Shown one piece after another: positions 15,670-24,207 of a stretch of DNA of 32,406 nt. Source of the stretch: Rickettsiales bacterium (GTDB lineage Bacteria > Pseudomonadota > Alphaproteobacteria > Methylaequorales > Methylaequoraceae); NCBI GenBank assembly GCA_028407765.1, contig JAOOJU010000008.1:1-32406 (forward strand), read 5' to 3'. The position numbers and the translations under genes were made by a program. The notes beneath the pieces were generated by a model, which ran no database searches, was not told the origin of the DNA, and saw nothing but the letters and a program-made list of their open reading frames with translations. How positions within the stretch are numbered: the first letter of the stretch is position 1; each line of letters begins with the position of its first letter.

Positions 15670-17391
15670 ATGTTTTTTTACGAATATTTAAATAATTCAA
15701 TTAATGAAATCTTAAAATCTCTCACAAAAAAGGGATTGTTAACAGAAAAAATATCCGAAAACTCTTTTTTTAATATAGAAACTCCGACGCTTCAAAAATA
15801 TGGTGATGTTTCGACTAATGTCGCCATGGTTTATTCAAAAAAGACCAACCTTAAATTAGATGAGTTTGCAGAAATAATAAAAGTTGAACTTATGAAAGAT
15901 ATACTTATTGAAAGGATTGATGTAGTTAATCCTGGCTTTATAAATATTTTTTTTAAAAATGAATTTTGGCAAAGTCAGTTAAAGTTGGTGTTAGAAAATA
16001 AAACTAAATTAAATAAAAAGAAAAATAAGAAAATTAATGTAGAATACGTTTCTGCGAATCCGACAGGTTTGATGCATATTGGTCATGCAAGAGGAGCTGT
16101 ACTGGGTGACGTTATTTCTAATCTTCTTGAAGAAGAAGGTTATGAAATTACTAGAGAGTATTATATAAACGACGCTGGAAATCAGATTAAGTTATTAGTT
16201 GATACAATATTATTTCACATAGAAAATTCAGAAAGAGATGTTCCGAAAGATTTTCCAAAAAATCTCTACCCAGGATCATATTTAAATAATGTTTCAAAGA
16301 ATATTTTAAGAGAGAATAATAATATTCTAAATGAAACCGATAAATTAGAAAAAATTAGATCTGAGAGCATTAAAATTATCATGAATGATATCAAAGACGA
16401 TTTAAATAACTTAGGTATTCATCATGATGTTTTTACTTCAGAGAGGAATATAACAACAGATAAAGCTGTAAAAAATATTGTATCTTTTCTAAAAAAAAAA
16501 AAATTGGTTTATGAAGGTTTTCAAGATCCACCAAAGGGTATTAAAGAAGATAATTGGAAAAAAACAAAACAACTTTTATTTAGGTCAAAATTAATTTCGG
16601 ATGATTCGGATAGGGCTTTAATTAAAAATAACGGTCAATTAACTTATTTTATGTCAGACATTATTTATCATAAAAATAAAATAGAAAAAAAATATGATTC
16701 GCTTATAAATATTTGGGGCGTAGACCATAGTGGATATGTAGCAAGATTGAAAAATGCTATAACAGTCATGTTTGAAAAAAAAGTTAAAATGGACGTAAAG
16801 CTTACATCATTAGTAAACTTAATAAAAAATAATAAACCCATTAAAATGTCAAAAAGAAAAGGTTCATATATTACTTTAAGAGAAGTCTTGAATGATGTAG
16901 GAAGAGATGTCTTGAGATTTATGATGGTTTCTAGAAGTTCAGAGAAAGTTATAGACTTTAATTTTGATGTAGTAAAATCAAAGACTAAAGAGAATCCTGT
17001 CTTTTATGTTCAATATGCTCATGCTAGATGTCATTCCATACAAAAATTAGCTAGTGAAACAATCAATATATTTGAATATAAAAACATTGACTTCTCTCTC
17101 CTTAAACAAGAAGAAGAGATAATTCTTATAAAAAATTTAGCAAGTTTCAATAAAATAATTAAGGATGCTTCTCAAAAGTATGAACCACATAGAGTTTGTA
17201 ATTTTTTATATGAAGTATCTAAAAATTTTCATAATTATTGGTCTTCAGGAAAAGATTATAAAAATAAACGAATTTTAGTAGAAGGAAATGATAAACTCTC
17301 AAATGCAAGGCTAGCATTAACAAGTGGAGTAAAACTTATAATAAATAGAGGTTTAAATATACTAAGTATTACTGCACCAGATCAAATGTAA
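15670..17391 (+). CDS. argS: Arginine--tRNA ligase
   Basis: A class I synthetase that charges tRNA-Arg and needs the tRNA for amino acid activation. The protein is 573 residues, normal for the family. The N-terminal additional domain (about 1-110) is followed by SANPTGLMHIGHARGA with HIGH at 136-139, then KMSKRKG (from about 392), a KMSK form often absent in other ArgRS. The C-terminal anticodon-binding domain has YAHARCHSI and ends with LNILSITAPDQM, a typical ArgRS tail. Its stop shares one base with the next start (TAATG). An A13 tract (16491-16503) encodes part of a lysine run. Confidence 0.97.
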   Translation: MFFYEYLNNSINEILKSLTKKGLLTEKISENSFFNIETPTLQKYGDVSTNVAMVYSKKTNLKLDEFAEIIKVELMKDILIERIDVVNPGFINIFFKNEFWQSQLKLVLENKTKLNKKKNKKINVEYVSANPTGLMHIGHARGAVLGDVISNLLEEEGYEITREYYINDAGNQIKLLVDTILFHIENSERDVPKDFPKNLYPGSYLNNVSKNILRENNNILNETDKLEKIRSESIKIIMNDIKDDLNNLGIHHDVFTSERNITTDKAVKNIVSFLKKKKLVYEGFQDPPKGIKEDNWKKTKQLLFRSKLISDDSDRALIKNNGQLTYFMSDIIYHKNKIEKKYDSLINIWGVDHSGYVARLKNAITVMFEKKVKMDVKLTSLVNLIKNNKPIKMSKRKGSYITLREVLNDVGRDVLRFMMVSRSSEKVIDFNFDVVKSKTKENPVFYVQYAHARCHSIQKLASETINIFEYKNIDFSLLKQEEEIILIKNLASFNKIIKDASQKYEPHRVCNFLYEVSKNFHNYWSSGKDYKNKRILVEGNDKLSNARLALTSGVKLIINRGLNILSITAPDQM

Positions 17392-17933
17392 TGAAAAAAA
17401 ATTTATTTAAATACTTGATATTATTTTTTTCATTTTCTACGAGCATAGTCATTTCTATTTATACCTTCTTCAGTTATGTTCCAAAGGATAATGTTCCTGA
17501 TATTTTTCCATTAGATAAGGAAAAGAAAGTTATACATTTATTGCCTAAGAACGAAAACAAACTAGAAATTTATAATATTATTAGTCCTGAAAGTTTAAAA
17601 AAAAAAGATAATATTAGTCAAATAAAAAGTAATGAACGAGAAGAGAAATTAGAAAATGATCAGAAAATTCAAGTTATAAAAGAAAATTATAAACTTCAAT
17701 TGGGCTCACTAAGAGATTATGAAAATGCTAAAAAAGAGTATAAAAAATTAACTATAAAATATCCAAATTTTTTTAAAGCTCCTTCCCCGATGATTGAGAA
17801 AATAGATTTTCCGGATAAAGGAATATTTTACAGAATTAAAAGTTCTGAGTCTTTTATTAAAGAAGAAGCTCAGGAAATTTGTAGAGTTCTTACTCTTGAT
17901 AAAAAAAAATGTTTAGTTATAAAAAATGATTAA
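17391..17933 (+). CDS. SPOR-domain membrane protein
   Basis: A 180-residue bitopic protein with one N-terminal membrane helix (about 6-28), a charged low-complexity linker, and a C-terminal SPOR-like domain (about 100-178). The domain shows YKLQLGSLRDYENAKKEYKKL and a terminal cysteine-containing strand (CRVLTLDKKKCLVI). SPOR domains bind glycan strands stripped of stem peptides, usually at the septum. Position between argS and nagZ is conserved in alphaproteobacteria and ties it to peptidoglycan remodelling. Its start is coupled to argS and its end overlaps nagZ by 8 bp. The domain call rests on pattern and context, not on a profile search. Confidence 0.8.
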   Translation: MKKNLFKYLILFFSFSTSIVISIYTFFSYVPKDNVPDIFPLDKEKKVIHLLPKNENKLEIYNIISPESLKKKDNISQIKSNEREEKLENDQKIQVIKENYKLQLGSLRDYENAKKEYKKLTIKYPNFFKAPSPMIEKIDFPDKGIFYRIKSSESFIKEEAQEICRVLTLDKKKCLVIKND

Positions 17934-18954
17934 AAACAAAAAAATACCATTAGGTGTAATTCTCTCTTGTAAAGGTCTTTATCTAACAAAAGAAGAATCA
18001 ATTTTTTTTTCAAAAATAAATCCATTTGGATTTATTCTTTTTACAAGAAATTATAAATCCAAAAAACAATTAATTAAATTAATTAGATTACTAAAAAATA
18101 TTTCTATTAATAAAAATCCTTTGATCTTTGTTGATCAGGAAGGGGGTAGAGTTCAACGTTTTAATAATGACGAATTTTTCACATATCCACCACAAAAGTT
18201 TTTTGGAGATATTTATTGTTTTGATAAAAAGAAAGCTGAAAGGCTATCATATCTGAACGCTAGGTTAATCGCATATGAACTTAAGGAAGTAGGAGTAAAT
18301 GTTAACTGTTCTCCAGTTCTAGACGTTTTTTTTTCTAAAGGGGATAAAATCATTGGTGATAGATCATTTGGATCTGATCCAAAAAATATAGCAGTTTTAG
18401 CAAAAAAATATTGCCAAGGTTTCAAAGATGGTGGAATATTCCCTGTAATCAAACATTTTCCAGGACATGGCAGAGCTGAGCAAGATAGTCATGTTGAGTT
18501 GCCAATTGTTAGTGAAGGTTTGAAAGATTTAGAAAAAGTTGATTTAGTACCATATAGGTCATTAAAAAACGAAAATTTTTTAATGGTCGCTCACATACTT
18601 TACCAAAATATAGATAAAAATATCGCACCTTACTCAAATAAGATTTTGAAGAGTATTTTAGAAGAATCAGTTAATTTCGATGGATTGATAATATCTGATG
18701 ATCTTTCAATGCTGGCATTAAGTGGTACAATCATTGAAAGAACCAAAAATTGTTTTAAAGGTGGCTGTGATATAGTATTGTACTGTGCTGGAAATTTAGA
18801 TGAAATGATCAAAATTTATGATAATTGTGAACAAATAAATAAAAAGAAATTTCAATACTTTGAAAAATGTATGAAAAAGATTAATGTAAAGAATATTAAT
18901 GTAGAGCAATATTTTAATGAGTTAAATGAATCAGGGGCATTCAATACAAAATAG
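17926..18954 (+). CDS. nagZ: Beta-N-acetylhexosaminidase (glycoside hydrolase family 3)
   Basis: A 342-residue cytoplasmic NagZ that cleaves GlcNAc from 1,6-anhydro-MurNAc peptides in peptidoglycan recycling. The family's marks are all visible: VDQEGGRVQRF (about 69-79), GDRSFGSDP, KHFPGHGRAEQDSH with the His-Asp general acid/base dyad (about 176-189), and the nucleophile in ISDDLSM (Asp258). It has no signal peptide, as expected for a cytosolic enzyme. It overlaps the SPOR gene by 8 bp and scpA by 29 bp, so the set is tightly coupled. Confidence 0.95.
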   Translation: MIKNKKIPLGVILSCKGLYLTKEESIFFSKINPFGFILFTRNYKSKKQLIKLIRLLKNISINKNPLIFVDQEGGRVQRFNNDEFFTYPPQKFFGDIYCFDKKKAERLSYLNARLIAYELKEVGVNVNCSPVLDVFFSKGDKIIGDRSFGSDPKNIAVLAKKYCQGFKDGGIFPVIKHFPGHGRAEQDSHVELPIVSEGLKDLEKVDLVPYRSLKNENFLMVAHILYQNIDKNIAPYSNKILKSILEESVNFDGLIISDDLSMLALSGTIIERTKNCFKGGCDIVLYCAGNLDEMIKIYDNCEQINKKKFQYFEKCMKKINVKNINVEQYFNELNESGAFNTK

Positions 18955-19702
18955 TACATCCAGTAACAAACTTAACGTAAATATAAGTGGGTATGAAGGT
19001 CCATTGGACTTATTATTAGACTTATCAAAAAAACAAAAAGTAGATATTACTAAAGTTTCAATTCAAGAACTAGCAGAACAGTATTTGAATTTTATAAGAG
19101 AAAATTTAAATGATATAAATTTATCAGCTGATTATTTAGTTATGGCTTCTTTTCTTGCTTATTTGAAGTCTAAGATGTTATTACCTAATGAAGATAATGA
19201 TAATTCAACGGAAATATCAGAAGAAGAGTTAACAAGAAGGTTAGTACAGTATGATGCTATAAAGAAAGCATGTCAAAAATTATTGGAATTACCACAGGAG
19301 GATAAAGATTTTTATACAAAAAGAATAAAAAATGAATTTATCATAACAAATAAAATAGTAGTAAACACATCATTAAATGACTTAATCAAGAGTTACTTTT
19401 TTTTATATAAAAAAAATAATCAGGTTATCTATGATATCAAAAAAGATGATTATTATTCAATTGAAGATGGTATTAAGTGGTTGAAAACTTTTTTTAGTAA
19501 AGAAGTAGATGAAAATAATTGGAAAAATATTTTAGAATTTCTTCCAACTAATATTGACGATTTTAGAATAAGGAAGTCTGCAGTTATTTCGATTTTACTA
19601 GCTTCTTTAAATATGGTTAAAGATGGATCATTGGTTATGACCCAAAAAAAAAATTTTGATAAAATATTTATAAAGAATTGTGGGAGAAAAAATGGATTTT
19701 AA
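18926..19702 (+). CDS. scpA: Segregation and condensation protein A (kleisin)
   Basis: The 258-residue kleisin subunit of the Smc-ScpAB condensin, which bridges SMC heads during chromosome compaction and segregation. The N-terminal SMC-binding motif YEGPLDLLLDLSKKQKVDI is diagnostic, followed by ISADYLVMASFLAYLKSKMLLP-type helices (here with LS at the start). The C-terminal winged-helix has RKSAVISILLASLNMVKDG. The ATG at 18926 lies inside nagZ, giving a 29-bp overlap. No later ATG precedes the conserved motif, so this start is likely right. scpB follows with a short overlap. The smc gene is not in the window. Confidence 0.94.
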   Translation: MNQGHSIQNSTSSNKLNVNISGYEGPLDLLLDLSKKQKVDITKVSIQELAEQYLNFIRENLNDINLSADYLVMASFLAYLKSKMLLPNEDNDNSTEISEEELTRRLVQYDAIKKACQKLLELPQEDKDFYTKRIKNEFIITNKIVVNTSLNDLIKSYFFLYKKNNQVIYDIKKDDYYSIEDGIKWLKTFFSKEVDENNWKNILEFLPTNIDDFRIRKSAVISILLASLNMVKDGSLVMTQKKNFDKIFIKNCGRKNGF

Positions 19703-20213
19703 TAAAGCAACTCAACTTGTTGAAGCTCTTATTTTCTCATCAGAAGAACCGTTAACTGAGAAAAGTATAAGTCAGATATTATCTAAACATGGTATTTTTG
19801 ACCTAAAGAAAATAATATCAAAACTAGTTGATGATTACAAAAACAAAGGGATAAATCTTGTTTGTATTGATAAAAGATGGTTTTTTAGAACTTCTCTTAC
19901 TCTTGGGGAATATTTAAGGATTGAAACCGAAAAAAAAAAAAAATTATCGAAAGCAACTATGGAAACTCTTGCTATAATATCTTATCATCAACCTGTAACT
20001 AGAGCTGAAATAGAAAAGATTAGAGGAAAACCAGTTTTCAGAGGAACATTGGATATATTAATGGATTTAAATTGGATAAAACCATATGGAAGAAGGGAAA
20101 CGCCTGGAAGACCAGTAACATGGGTTACTGACTTCGAATTTTTAAAGCACTTTGGGTTGAGTAATATATCAGATCTTCCAAAAATTGAAGAACTCGAACC
20201 TATTGGAGAATAA
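19692..20213 (+). CDS. scpB: Segregation and condensation protein B
   Basis: A 173-residue winged-helix dimer that binds the ScpA kleisin in the condensin complex. Diagnostic stretches are QLVEALIFSSEEPLTEKSI at the N-terminus and LAIISYHQPVTRAEIEKIRG, then GRRETPGRPVTW in the middle. The track starts at GTG 19680. I prefer ATG 19692 because GGGAG (19682-19686) sits 5 bp before it as a Shine-Dalgarno. The overlap with scpA is then 11 bp. An A14 tract (19930-19943) encodes lysines in the coding region, the longest run I noted. A 34-bp gap to tatA follows. Confidence 0.93.
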   Translation: MDFNKATQLVEALIFSSEEPLTEKSISQILSKHGIFDLKKIISKLVDDYKNKGINLVCIDKRWFFRTSLTLGEYLRIETEKKKKLSKATMETLAIISYHQPVTRAEIEKIRGKPVFRGTLDILMDLNWIKPYGRRETPGRPVTWVTDFEFLKHFGLSNISDLPKIEELEPIGE

Positions 20214-20235
20214 TAAATAATGTCACATAAATTGA

Positions 20236-20243
20236 AAAGGAGA
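20236..20243 (+). promoter_or_regulatory. Strong Shine-Dalgarno of tatA
   Basis: AAAGGAGA lies about 4 bp before the ATG at 20248. It is the clearest ribosome binding site in the window; most genes here have weak or no match. TatA is needed in excess over TatB and TatC, so stronger initiation fits its role (inference). Confidence 0.6.
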
Positions 20244-20247
20244 TAAT

Positions 20248-20430
20248 ATGTTTGGCTTAGGTCATTGGGAAATAATATTAATTTTAGTTATAGTTCTAAT
20301 TCTTTTTGGAGCGGGAAAATTACCAAAAGTTGCGGGAGATATTGCTAAAGGAATTAAATCTTTTAAAGAAGGAATGAAAGACGAGAGTTCTCAAGAGACA
20401 AAAATTTCAGAGAAAAAAGATAAAAAATAA
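20248..20430 (+). CDS. tatA: Twin-arginine translocase subunit TatA
   Basis: A 60-residue pore-forming subunit of the Tat system, which exports folded proteins across the inner membrane. It has one N-terminal membrane helix (about 6-22), the conserved FGAGKLPKV hinge, and an amphipathic helix with [14 protein letters not shown], followed by a charged tail. Length fits small TatA proteins. It heads the tatABC group with a strong ribosome binding site, and tatB follows 3 bp after its stop. Confidence 0.95.
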   Translation: MFGLGHWEIILILVIVLILFGAGKLPKVAGDIAKGIKSFKEGMKDESSQETKISEKKDKK

Positions 20431-20433
20431 AAG

Positions 20434-20691
20434 ATGTTCAATATTGGACTAATTGAATTAATAATTATAATTTTTGTCTCACTTATTGTTGTAAAGCCAG
20501 AGGATATTCCAAAAATTTCAAAATATTTTGGCTTATTTTACAGAAAAGTTAATAGATATATTTTTAATTTTAAGTATGATTTATCAAATTTTGATTTGAC
20601 TGATGAAAATGAACATCATGAACTCAATGAAACTAAACAAAAAAAATCAACAAAAAAAACTATAAAAAAAAATAGAAAAAGTGGCCAATGA
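20434..20691 (+). CDS. tatB: Twin-arginine translocase subunit TatB (short)
   Basis: An 85-residue TatA/B-family protein placed between tatA and tatC, where TatB is expected to join TatC in the twin-arginine signal receptor. A short N-terminal helix begins MFNIGLIELI and the hinge reads VVKPEDIPKI. In most TatB proteins the hinge is G-P; here the glycine is lysine. The tail is highly lysine-rich and short compared with many TatB. Assignment as TatB rests on synteny and the glutamate at position 8. It overlaps tatC by 4 bp (ATGA). Confidence 0.85.
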   Translation: MFNIGLIELIIIIFVSLIVVKPEDIPKISKYFGLFYRKVNRYIFNFKYDLSNFDLTDENEHHELNETKQKKSTKKTIKKNRKSGQ

Positions 20692-21416
20692 ATTATTTAG
20701 AACATTTCAGAGAACTACGAAATAGATTAATTTATTGTTTTATTTTTTTATTTATTTGTTTTTTTATTTATTTCTACAATGCTCAATATTTAGGAAGTCT
20801 ACTTGCAAAGCCTTTATATGAATTGATGGGTGATTCAGAACAAAAAAGAATGATTTTTACAGGTCTTCCTGAAGTTTTTATTTCTTATCTTAAAATTGCT
20901 CTTTTTGCATCGATATTAACCTCATTTCCTTTTTTTGTTTTACAGTTTTCATTGTTTATTTCACCTGCGTTGTACAAAAAAGAAAAGGCATTCTTTTTAC
21001 CGGTTTTCTTTTTGGTACCAATTTTATTTTTTACCGGTGTTTTGTTCGCCTATTTTATCTTGGTTCCTGTTATTTGGAATTTTTTTATTTCATTTCAGGT
21101 TATGCAAACTGAAAATTATTTTTCAATAGAATTAGAGTCAAGATTTGGTGAATATATGAAATTAATTATGTATCTTCTTTTTTCATGTGGTGTTTCATTT
21201 CTTTTTCCAATTTTTTTAATAATCCTATCAAAATTAAAAATTATTAATGTTGAAATTTTAAGAAAACAAAGAAAATTTTTTATTATAGGTATTTTAATTT
21301 TCAGTGCAGTTTTTACACCACCAGATATAATATCACAAATTGGTATTGCTTTACCTCTTCTTATTTTTTTTGAAATTGCAATTTTGCTTATAGAGTTTTT
21401 AAATAAAAAGAAATGA
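20688..21416 (+). CDS. tatC: Twin-arginine translocase subunit TatC
   Basis: The 242-residue polytopic receptor of the Tat pathway, which with TatB binds twin-arginine signal peptides. About six membrane helices are visible. The N-terminal LEHFRELRNRLI is the conserved cytoplasmic motif, and the family's F-x-x-SPALY...KE pattern appears as LFISPALYKKEKAF. The last helices carry FTPPDIISQIGIALPLLIFFEIAILL, the usual TatC end. It starts within the tatB stop and is followed 7 bp later by serS. Confidence 0.96.
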   Translation: MNYLEHFRELRNRLIYCFIFLFICFFIYFYNAQYLGSLLAKPLYELMGDSEQKRMIFTGLPEVFISYLKIALFASILTSFPFFVLQFSLFISPALYKKEKAFFLPVFFLVPILFFTGVLFAYFILVPVIWNFFISFQVMQTENYFSIELESRFGEYMKLIMYLLFSCGVSFLFPIFLIILSKLKIINVEILRKQRKFFIIGILIFSAVFTPPDIISQIGIALPLLIFFEIAILLIEFLNKKK

Positions 21417-21423
21417 ATAAAAT

Positions 21424-22704
21424 ATGCATGATATAAAGTTTATAAAAGAAAATCCAAAGTATTTCGATGATTCATTATTTAATAGAAATAATAAGAAAGC
21501 TAGTAATGAAATAATTAAAATTCATAACGAATATCTTAAAAAAGTATCTTTACTTCAGAATTTGCAGGAAAAGAGAAATAATATCTCAAAGAAGATTGCT
21601 GTTTTTGCGAGTGAGAAAAAATTCTCCGAATTAGATAATCTAAAAAAACAAGTTTTATTAATTAAAGAAGAAGCAGCAAAAATTTCAATTATGGTGGAAG
21701 AAAAAAAGAGTGAATTACATTTGATCCTTTCGAAATTACCAAATGTATTGGATGAGAGGACACCTATTGGTGATTCTGAAAATGATAATGTGATTCGTAA
21801 AAAAAGTAGTGAATTAAAGACATATGATTTTATATTGAAAGACCACGTTACACTTGGTGAAGAGTTAGGTTTAATTGACTATAATCAAGCTTCAAAGCTT
21901 TCAGGTTCAAGGTTTTCTGTTCTGAAATCAGATTTAGCTCTTCTAAATAGAGCTTTGATTAATTTTATGTTAGACAATCATACTAAAAAAAATGGCTACA
22001 AAGAAATTGTTGTACCAGAGCTTGTAAAGTCTGATGCATTATTTGGGACTGGTCAATTACCTAAATTTGAAGAAGATTTATTTAAAACAAATAATGATCT
22101 TTGGCTTATTCCTACTGCAGAAGTTTGTTTAACTAATTTACATCGTGACGAAATCATCAAAAATGACGAACTTCCATTAAGATATACTTCATATACAAAT
22201 TGCTTTAGATCTGAAGCTGGTTCTACAGGAAAAGATACCAAAGGCCTTATCAGAGAACATCAGTTTGGTAAGGTTGAATTAGTTTCTATAACTAATCCAG
22301 ATGATTCTAATAAAGAAATGGAAAGAATGGTTAGTTGTGTTGAAGATCTTTTAAAGAAATTAGATTTAAATTATAGAATTATCGAGTTATGTTCATCTGA
22401 TTTAGGTTTTTCTTCATCATACACTTTAGATTTTGAAGTATGGATGCCGGGTCAAAAAAAATTTAGGGAAGTCTCTAGTTGTTCAAATTGTAAGGAGTTT
22501 CAATCAAGGAGAATGTTTATGAGAACTAAAAAATTTAAAGATCAGGAAACTTTTTATCCTCATACATTAAATGGTTCAGGTTTAGCAATTGGGAGAATTA
22601 TTGTTGCAATTATGGAAAATTTTCAAGAAAAAGATGGATCTATCACTATTCCAGGTGCTCTTTCAAGTTATATGAATGGTCTAAAGAAGATTAATAAGTT
22701 ATGA
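21424..22704 (+). CDS. serS: Serine--tRNA ligase
   Basis: A 426-residue class II synthetase that charges tRNA-Ser (and tRNA-Sec where present). The N-terminal 110 residues form the charged coiled-coil arm that contacts the long variable arm of the tRNA. Motif 2 is visible as TNCFRSEAGSTGKDTKGLIR with the following HQF, and motif 3 as LNGSGLAIGRIIVAIMEN. An EVSSCSNCKEFQSRR segment is typical of bacterial SerRS. Placement after tatC and before pcm follows the alphaproteobacterial order, but surE, usually between serS and pcm, is absent. Confidence 0.97.
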   Translation: MHDIKFIKENPKYFDDSLFNRNNKKASNEIIKIHNEYLKKVSLLQNLQEKRNNISKKIAVFASEKKFSELDNLKKQVLLIKEEAAKISIMVEEKKSELHLILSKLPNVLDERTPIGDSENDNVIRKKSSELKTYDFILKDHVTLGEELGLIDYNQASKLSGSRFSVLKSDLALLNRALINFMLDNHTKKNGYKEIVVPELVKSDALFGTGQLPKFEEDLFKTNNDLWLIPTAEVCLTNLHRDEIIKNDELPLRYTSYTNCFRSEAGSTGKDTKGLIREHQFGKVELVSITNPDDSNKEMERMVSCVEDLLKKLDLNYRIIELCSSDLGFSSSYTLDFEVWMPGQKKFREVSSCSNCKEFQSRRMFMRTKKFKDQETFYPHTLNGSGLAIGRIIVAIMENFQEKDGSITIPGALSSYMNGLKKINKL

Positions 22705-22705
22705 T

Positions 22706-23356
22706 ATGTCGAATATTTTAAGTCAAAATAAAGAATTCATTGATTTAATCTTAAACCTAAAGAAAAATGGAATTAAAGATTTAAATCTTTTAAAAACAAT
22801 AGAAGAAATTCCTAGATCAATTTTTGTTGAATCATCTATTGAATCAAAATCATATTTAAATATTGCATTACCAATTGATTGTGGACAAACAATTTCACAA
22901 CCTTTAATTGTTGCAATTATGACTCAAGCATTAAAGTTGAACAAAAACCATCGAGTTTTAGAAATAGGAACAGGGAGTGGTTATCAAAGCGCCATATTAG
23001 CAAAATTATCTCGCTTTGTTTATACTATTGAAAGATTTAGCTCTTTAAAAAGAGAATCTGAAAAAAAATTCAAATCACTTAAGCTTGTTAATGTATTTTG
23101 CAAACATGCAGATGGCGGACTTGGTTGGAAAGAGCAAGCTCCATTTGATAGAATCATTGTAACAGCATCAGCGCCAGAAATACCTAATACTTTATTAGAG
23201 CAATTGAAAGATGATGGAAGAATGCTTATCCCTGTTGGTGAGGAAAATGACGATCAGCATCTTGTTTTAATAAAAAAATATGGAGAAAAATATATTAAAA
23301 AAAATTTATTAAAAGTTAGATTTGTTCCACTTTTAGAGGGTAAGGTTAATAAATGA
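22706..23356 (+). CDS. pcm: Protein-L-isoaspartate O-methyltransferase
   Basis: A 216-residue SAM-dependent enzyme that methylates isoaspartyl residues in damaged proteins to start their repair. The substrate loop TISQP (62-66) and SAM motif I VLEIGTGSGYQ (84-94) are intact, as is the later FDRIIVTASAPEIP segment. This makes it the functional Pcm of the window, in contrast to the degenerate paralogue at 6207. The ATG begins one base after the serS stop, and the 3' end overlaps the LysM/LytM gene by 4 bp (ATGA). Confidence 0.95.
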   Translation: MSNILSQNKEFIDLILNLKKNGIKDLNLLKTIEEIPRSIFVESSIESKSYLNIALPIDCGQTISQPLIVAIMTQALKLNKNHRVLEIGTGSGYQSAILAKLSRFVYTIERFSSLKRESEKKFKSLKLVNVFCKHADGGLGWKEQAPFDRIIVTASAPEIPNTLLEQLKDDGRMLIPVGEENDDQHLVLIKKYGEKYIKKNLLKVRFVPLLEGKVNK

Positions 23357-24207
23357 GTATTCTTAGAATTTCTTTTTTTATATTTTTTTTAACAAGTTGT
23401 GAACAGATGTTTTATGGTTCTTATAAAATAATTGATATTAGTTTAATTGAAAAAAAAAAATTCTATAAGGTTAAAAAAGGAGACAATCTCTATGATATTT
23501 CAAAAAAAATGTCCTTTTCTATTAATGATTTAATAAAAATTAATAATATTAGCCCCCCTTTTAAAATTCACCCAAACCAGATTATTTATTTACCATCTAA
23601 AAATTATCATATCGTGAAGAGGAACGAGACATTATACTCTATTTCACGACAATATGATGTTGATAGATTTGAGTTATTTAAAGTTAATAAACTGAAATCT
23701 GAAAATAAAATTGTCATTGGACAAAAACTTATTATTCCAAACCTAAATAAAGTTATAAATTCAGACAAAATAAAAATTATAAAAAAAAATGAAATTAAAA
23801 AAAAAAAAATTACAAAGAAAATAAATAATGAAAAAATTGTTTTTAAGTGGCCAATCAAAGGTAAAATAATTCTTGGTTTTGGAGCAATCAAACCAGGCTT
23901 ACATAATGATGGAATAAATATTTTATCAAGAAAAGGTGATAAAGTATTCGCTTCAAATTCAGGTAAAGTAATATATACGGGAAACGAAATTCCTGGATAT
24001 GGAAATTTAGTTTTAATTAAACATAGTAATAATTGGATTACCGCTTACGCACACTTAGATAATATTTATTTAAAAAGAGGTTCACAAGTTCAAATTGGTG
24101 AAAAAGTTGGCACAATAGGTACAAGTGGAAATGTAAATATTCCACAGTTACATTTTGAGATTAGAAAAGGAAAGAAAGCACTTAACCCAGAAGAATACTT
24201 ATCTTAG
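23353..24207 (+). CDS. NlpD-like lipoprotein: two LysM domains and a degenerate LytM (M23) domain
   Basis: A 284-residue predicted lipoprotein with lipobox LTSC (Cys16). Two LysM modules follow (about 38-81, YKVKKGDNLYDIS; and 84-129, YHIVKRNETLYSIS), then a lysine-rich linker and a C-terminal LytM/M23 fold (165-284). The LytM zinc site is incomplete. In NDGIN the usual H-x-G-I-D histidine and aspartate are asparagines (N185, N189), and the H-x-H motif reads QLH (265-267). This pattern matches NlpD/EnvC-type factors that activate cell-wall amidases rather than cut peptidoglycan. Expected location is the outer membrane or periplasm at division sites. It ends the 12-gene run and overlaps the convergent ATPase gene by 4 bp. 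Two long A-tracts lie in the gene. Confidence 0.9.
   Translation: MSILRISFFIFFLTSCEQMFYGSYKIIDISLIEKKKFYKVKKGDNLYDISKKMSFSINDLIKINNISPPFKIHPNQIIYLPSKNYHIVKRNETLYSISRQYDVDRFELFKVNKLKSENKIVIGQKLIIPNLNKVINSDKIKIIKKNEIKKKKITKKINNEKIVFKWPIKGKIILGFGAIKPGLHNDGINILSRKGDKVFASNSGKVIYTGNEIPGYGNLVLIKHSNNWITAYAHLDNIYLKRGSQVQIGEKVGTIGTSGNVNIPQLHFEIRKGKKALNPEEYLS

Noticed and set aside
19680-19691. GTG start of scpB as given by the track
   Set aside because: These bases contain the GGGAG Shine-Dalgarno for the ATG at 19692, and the conserved ScpB N-terminus begins after that ATG.
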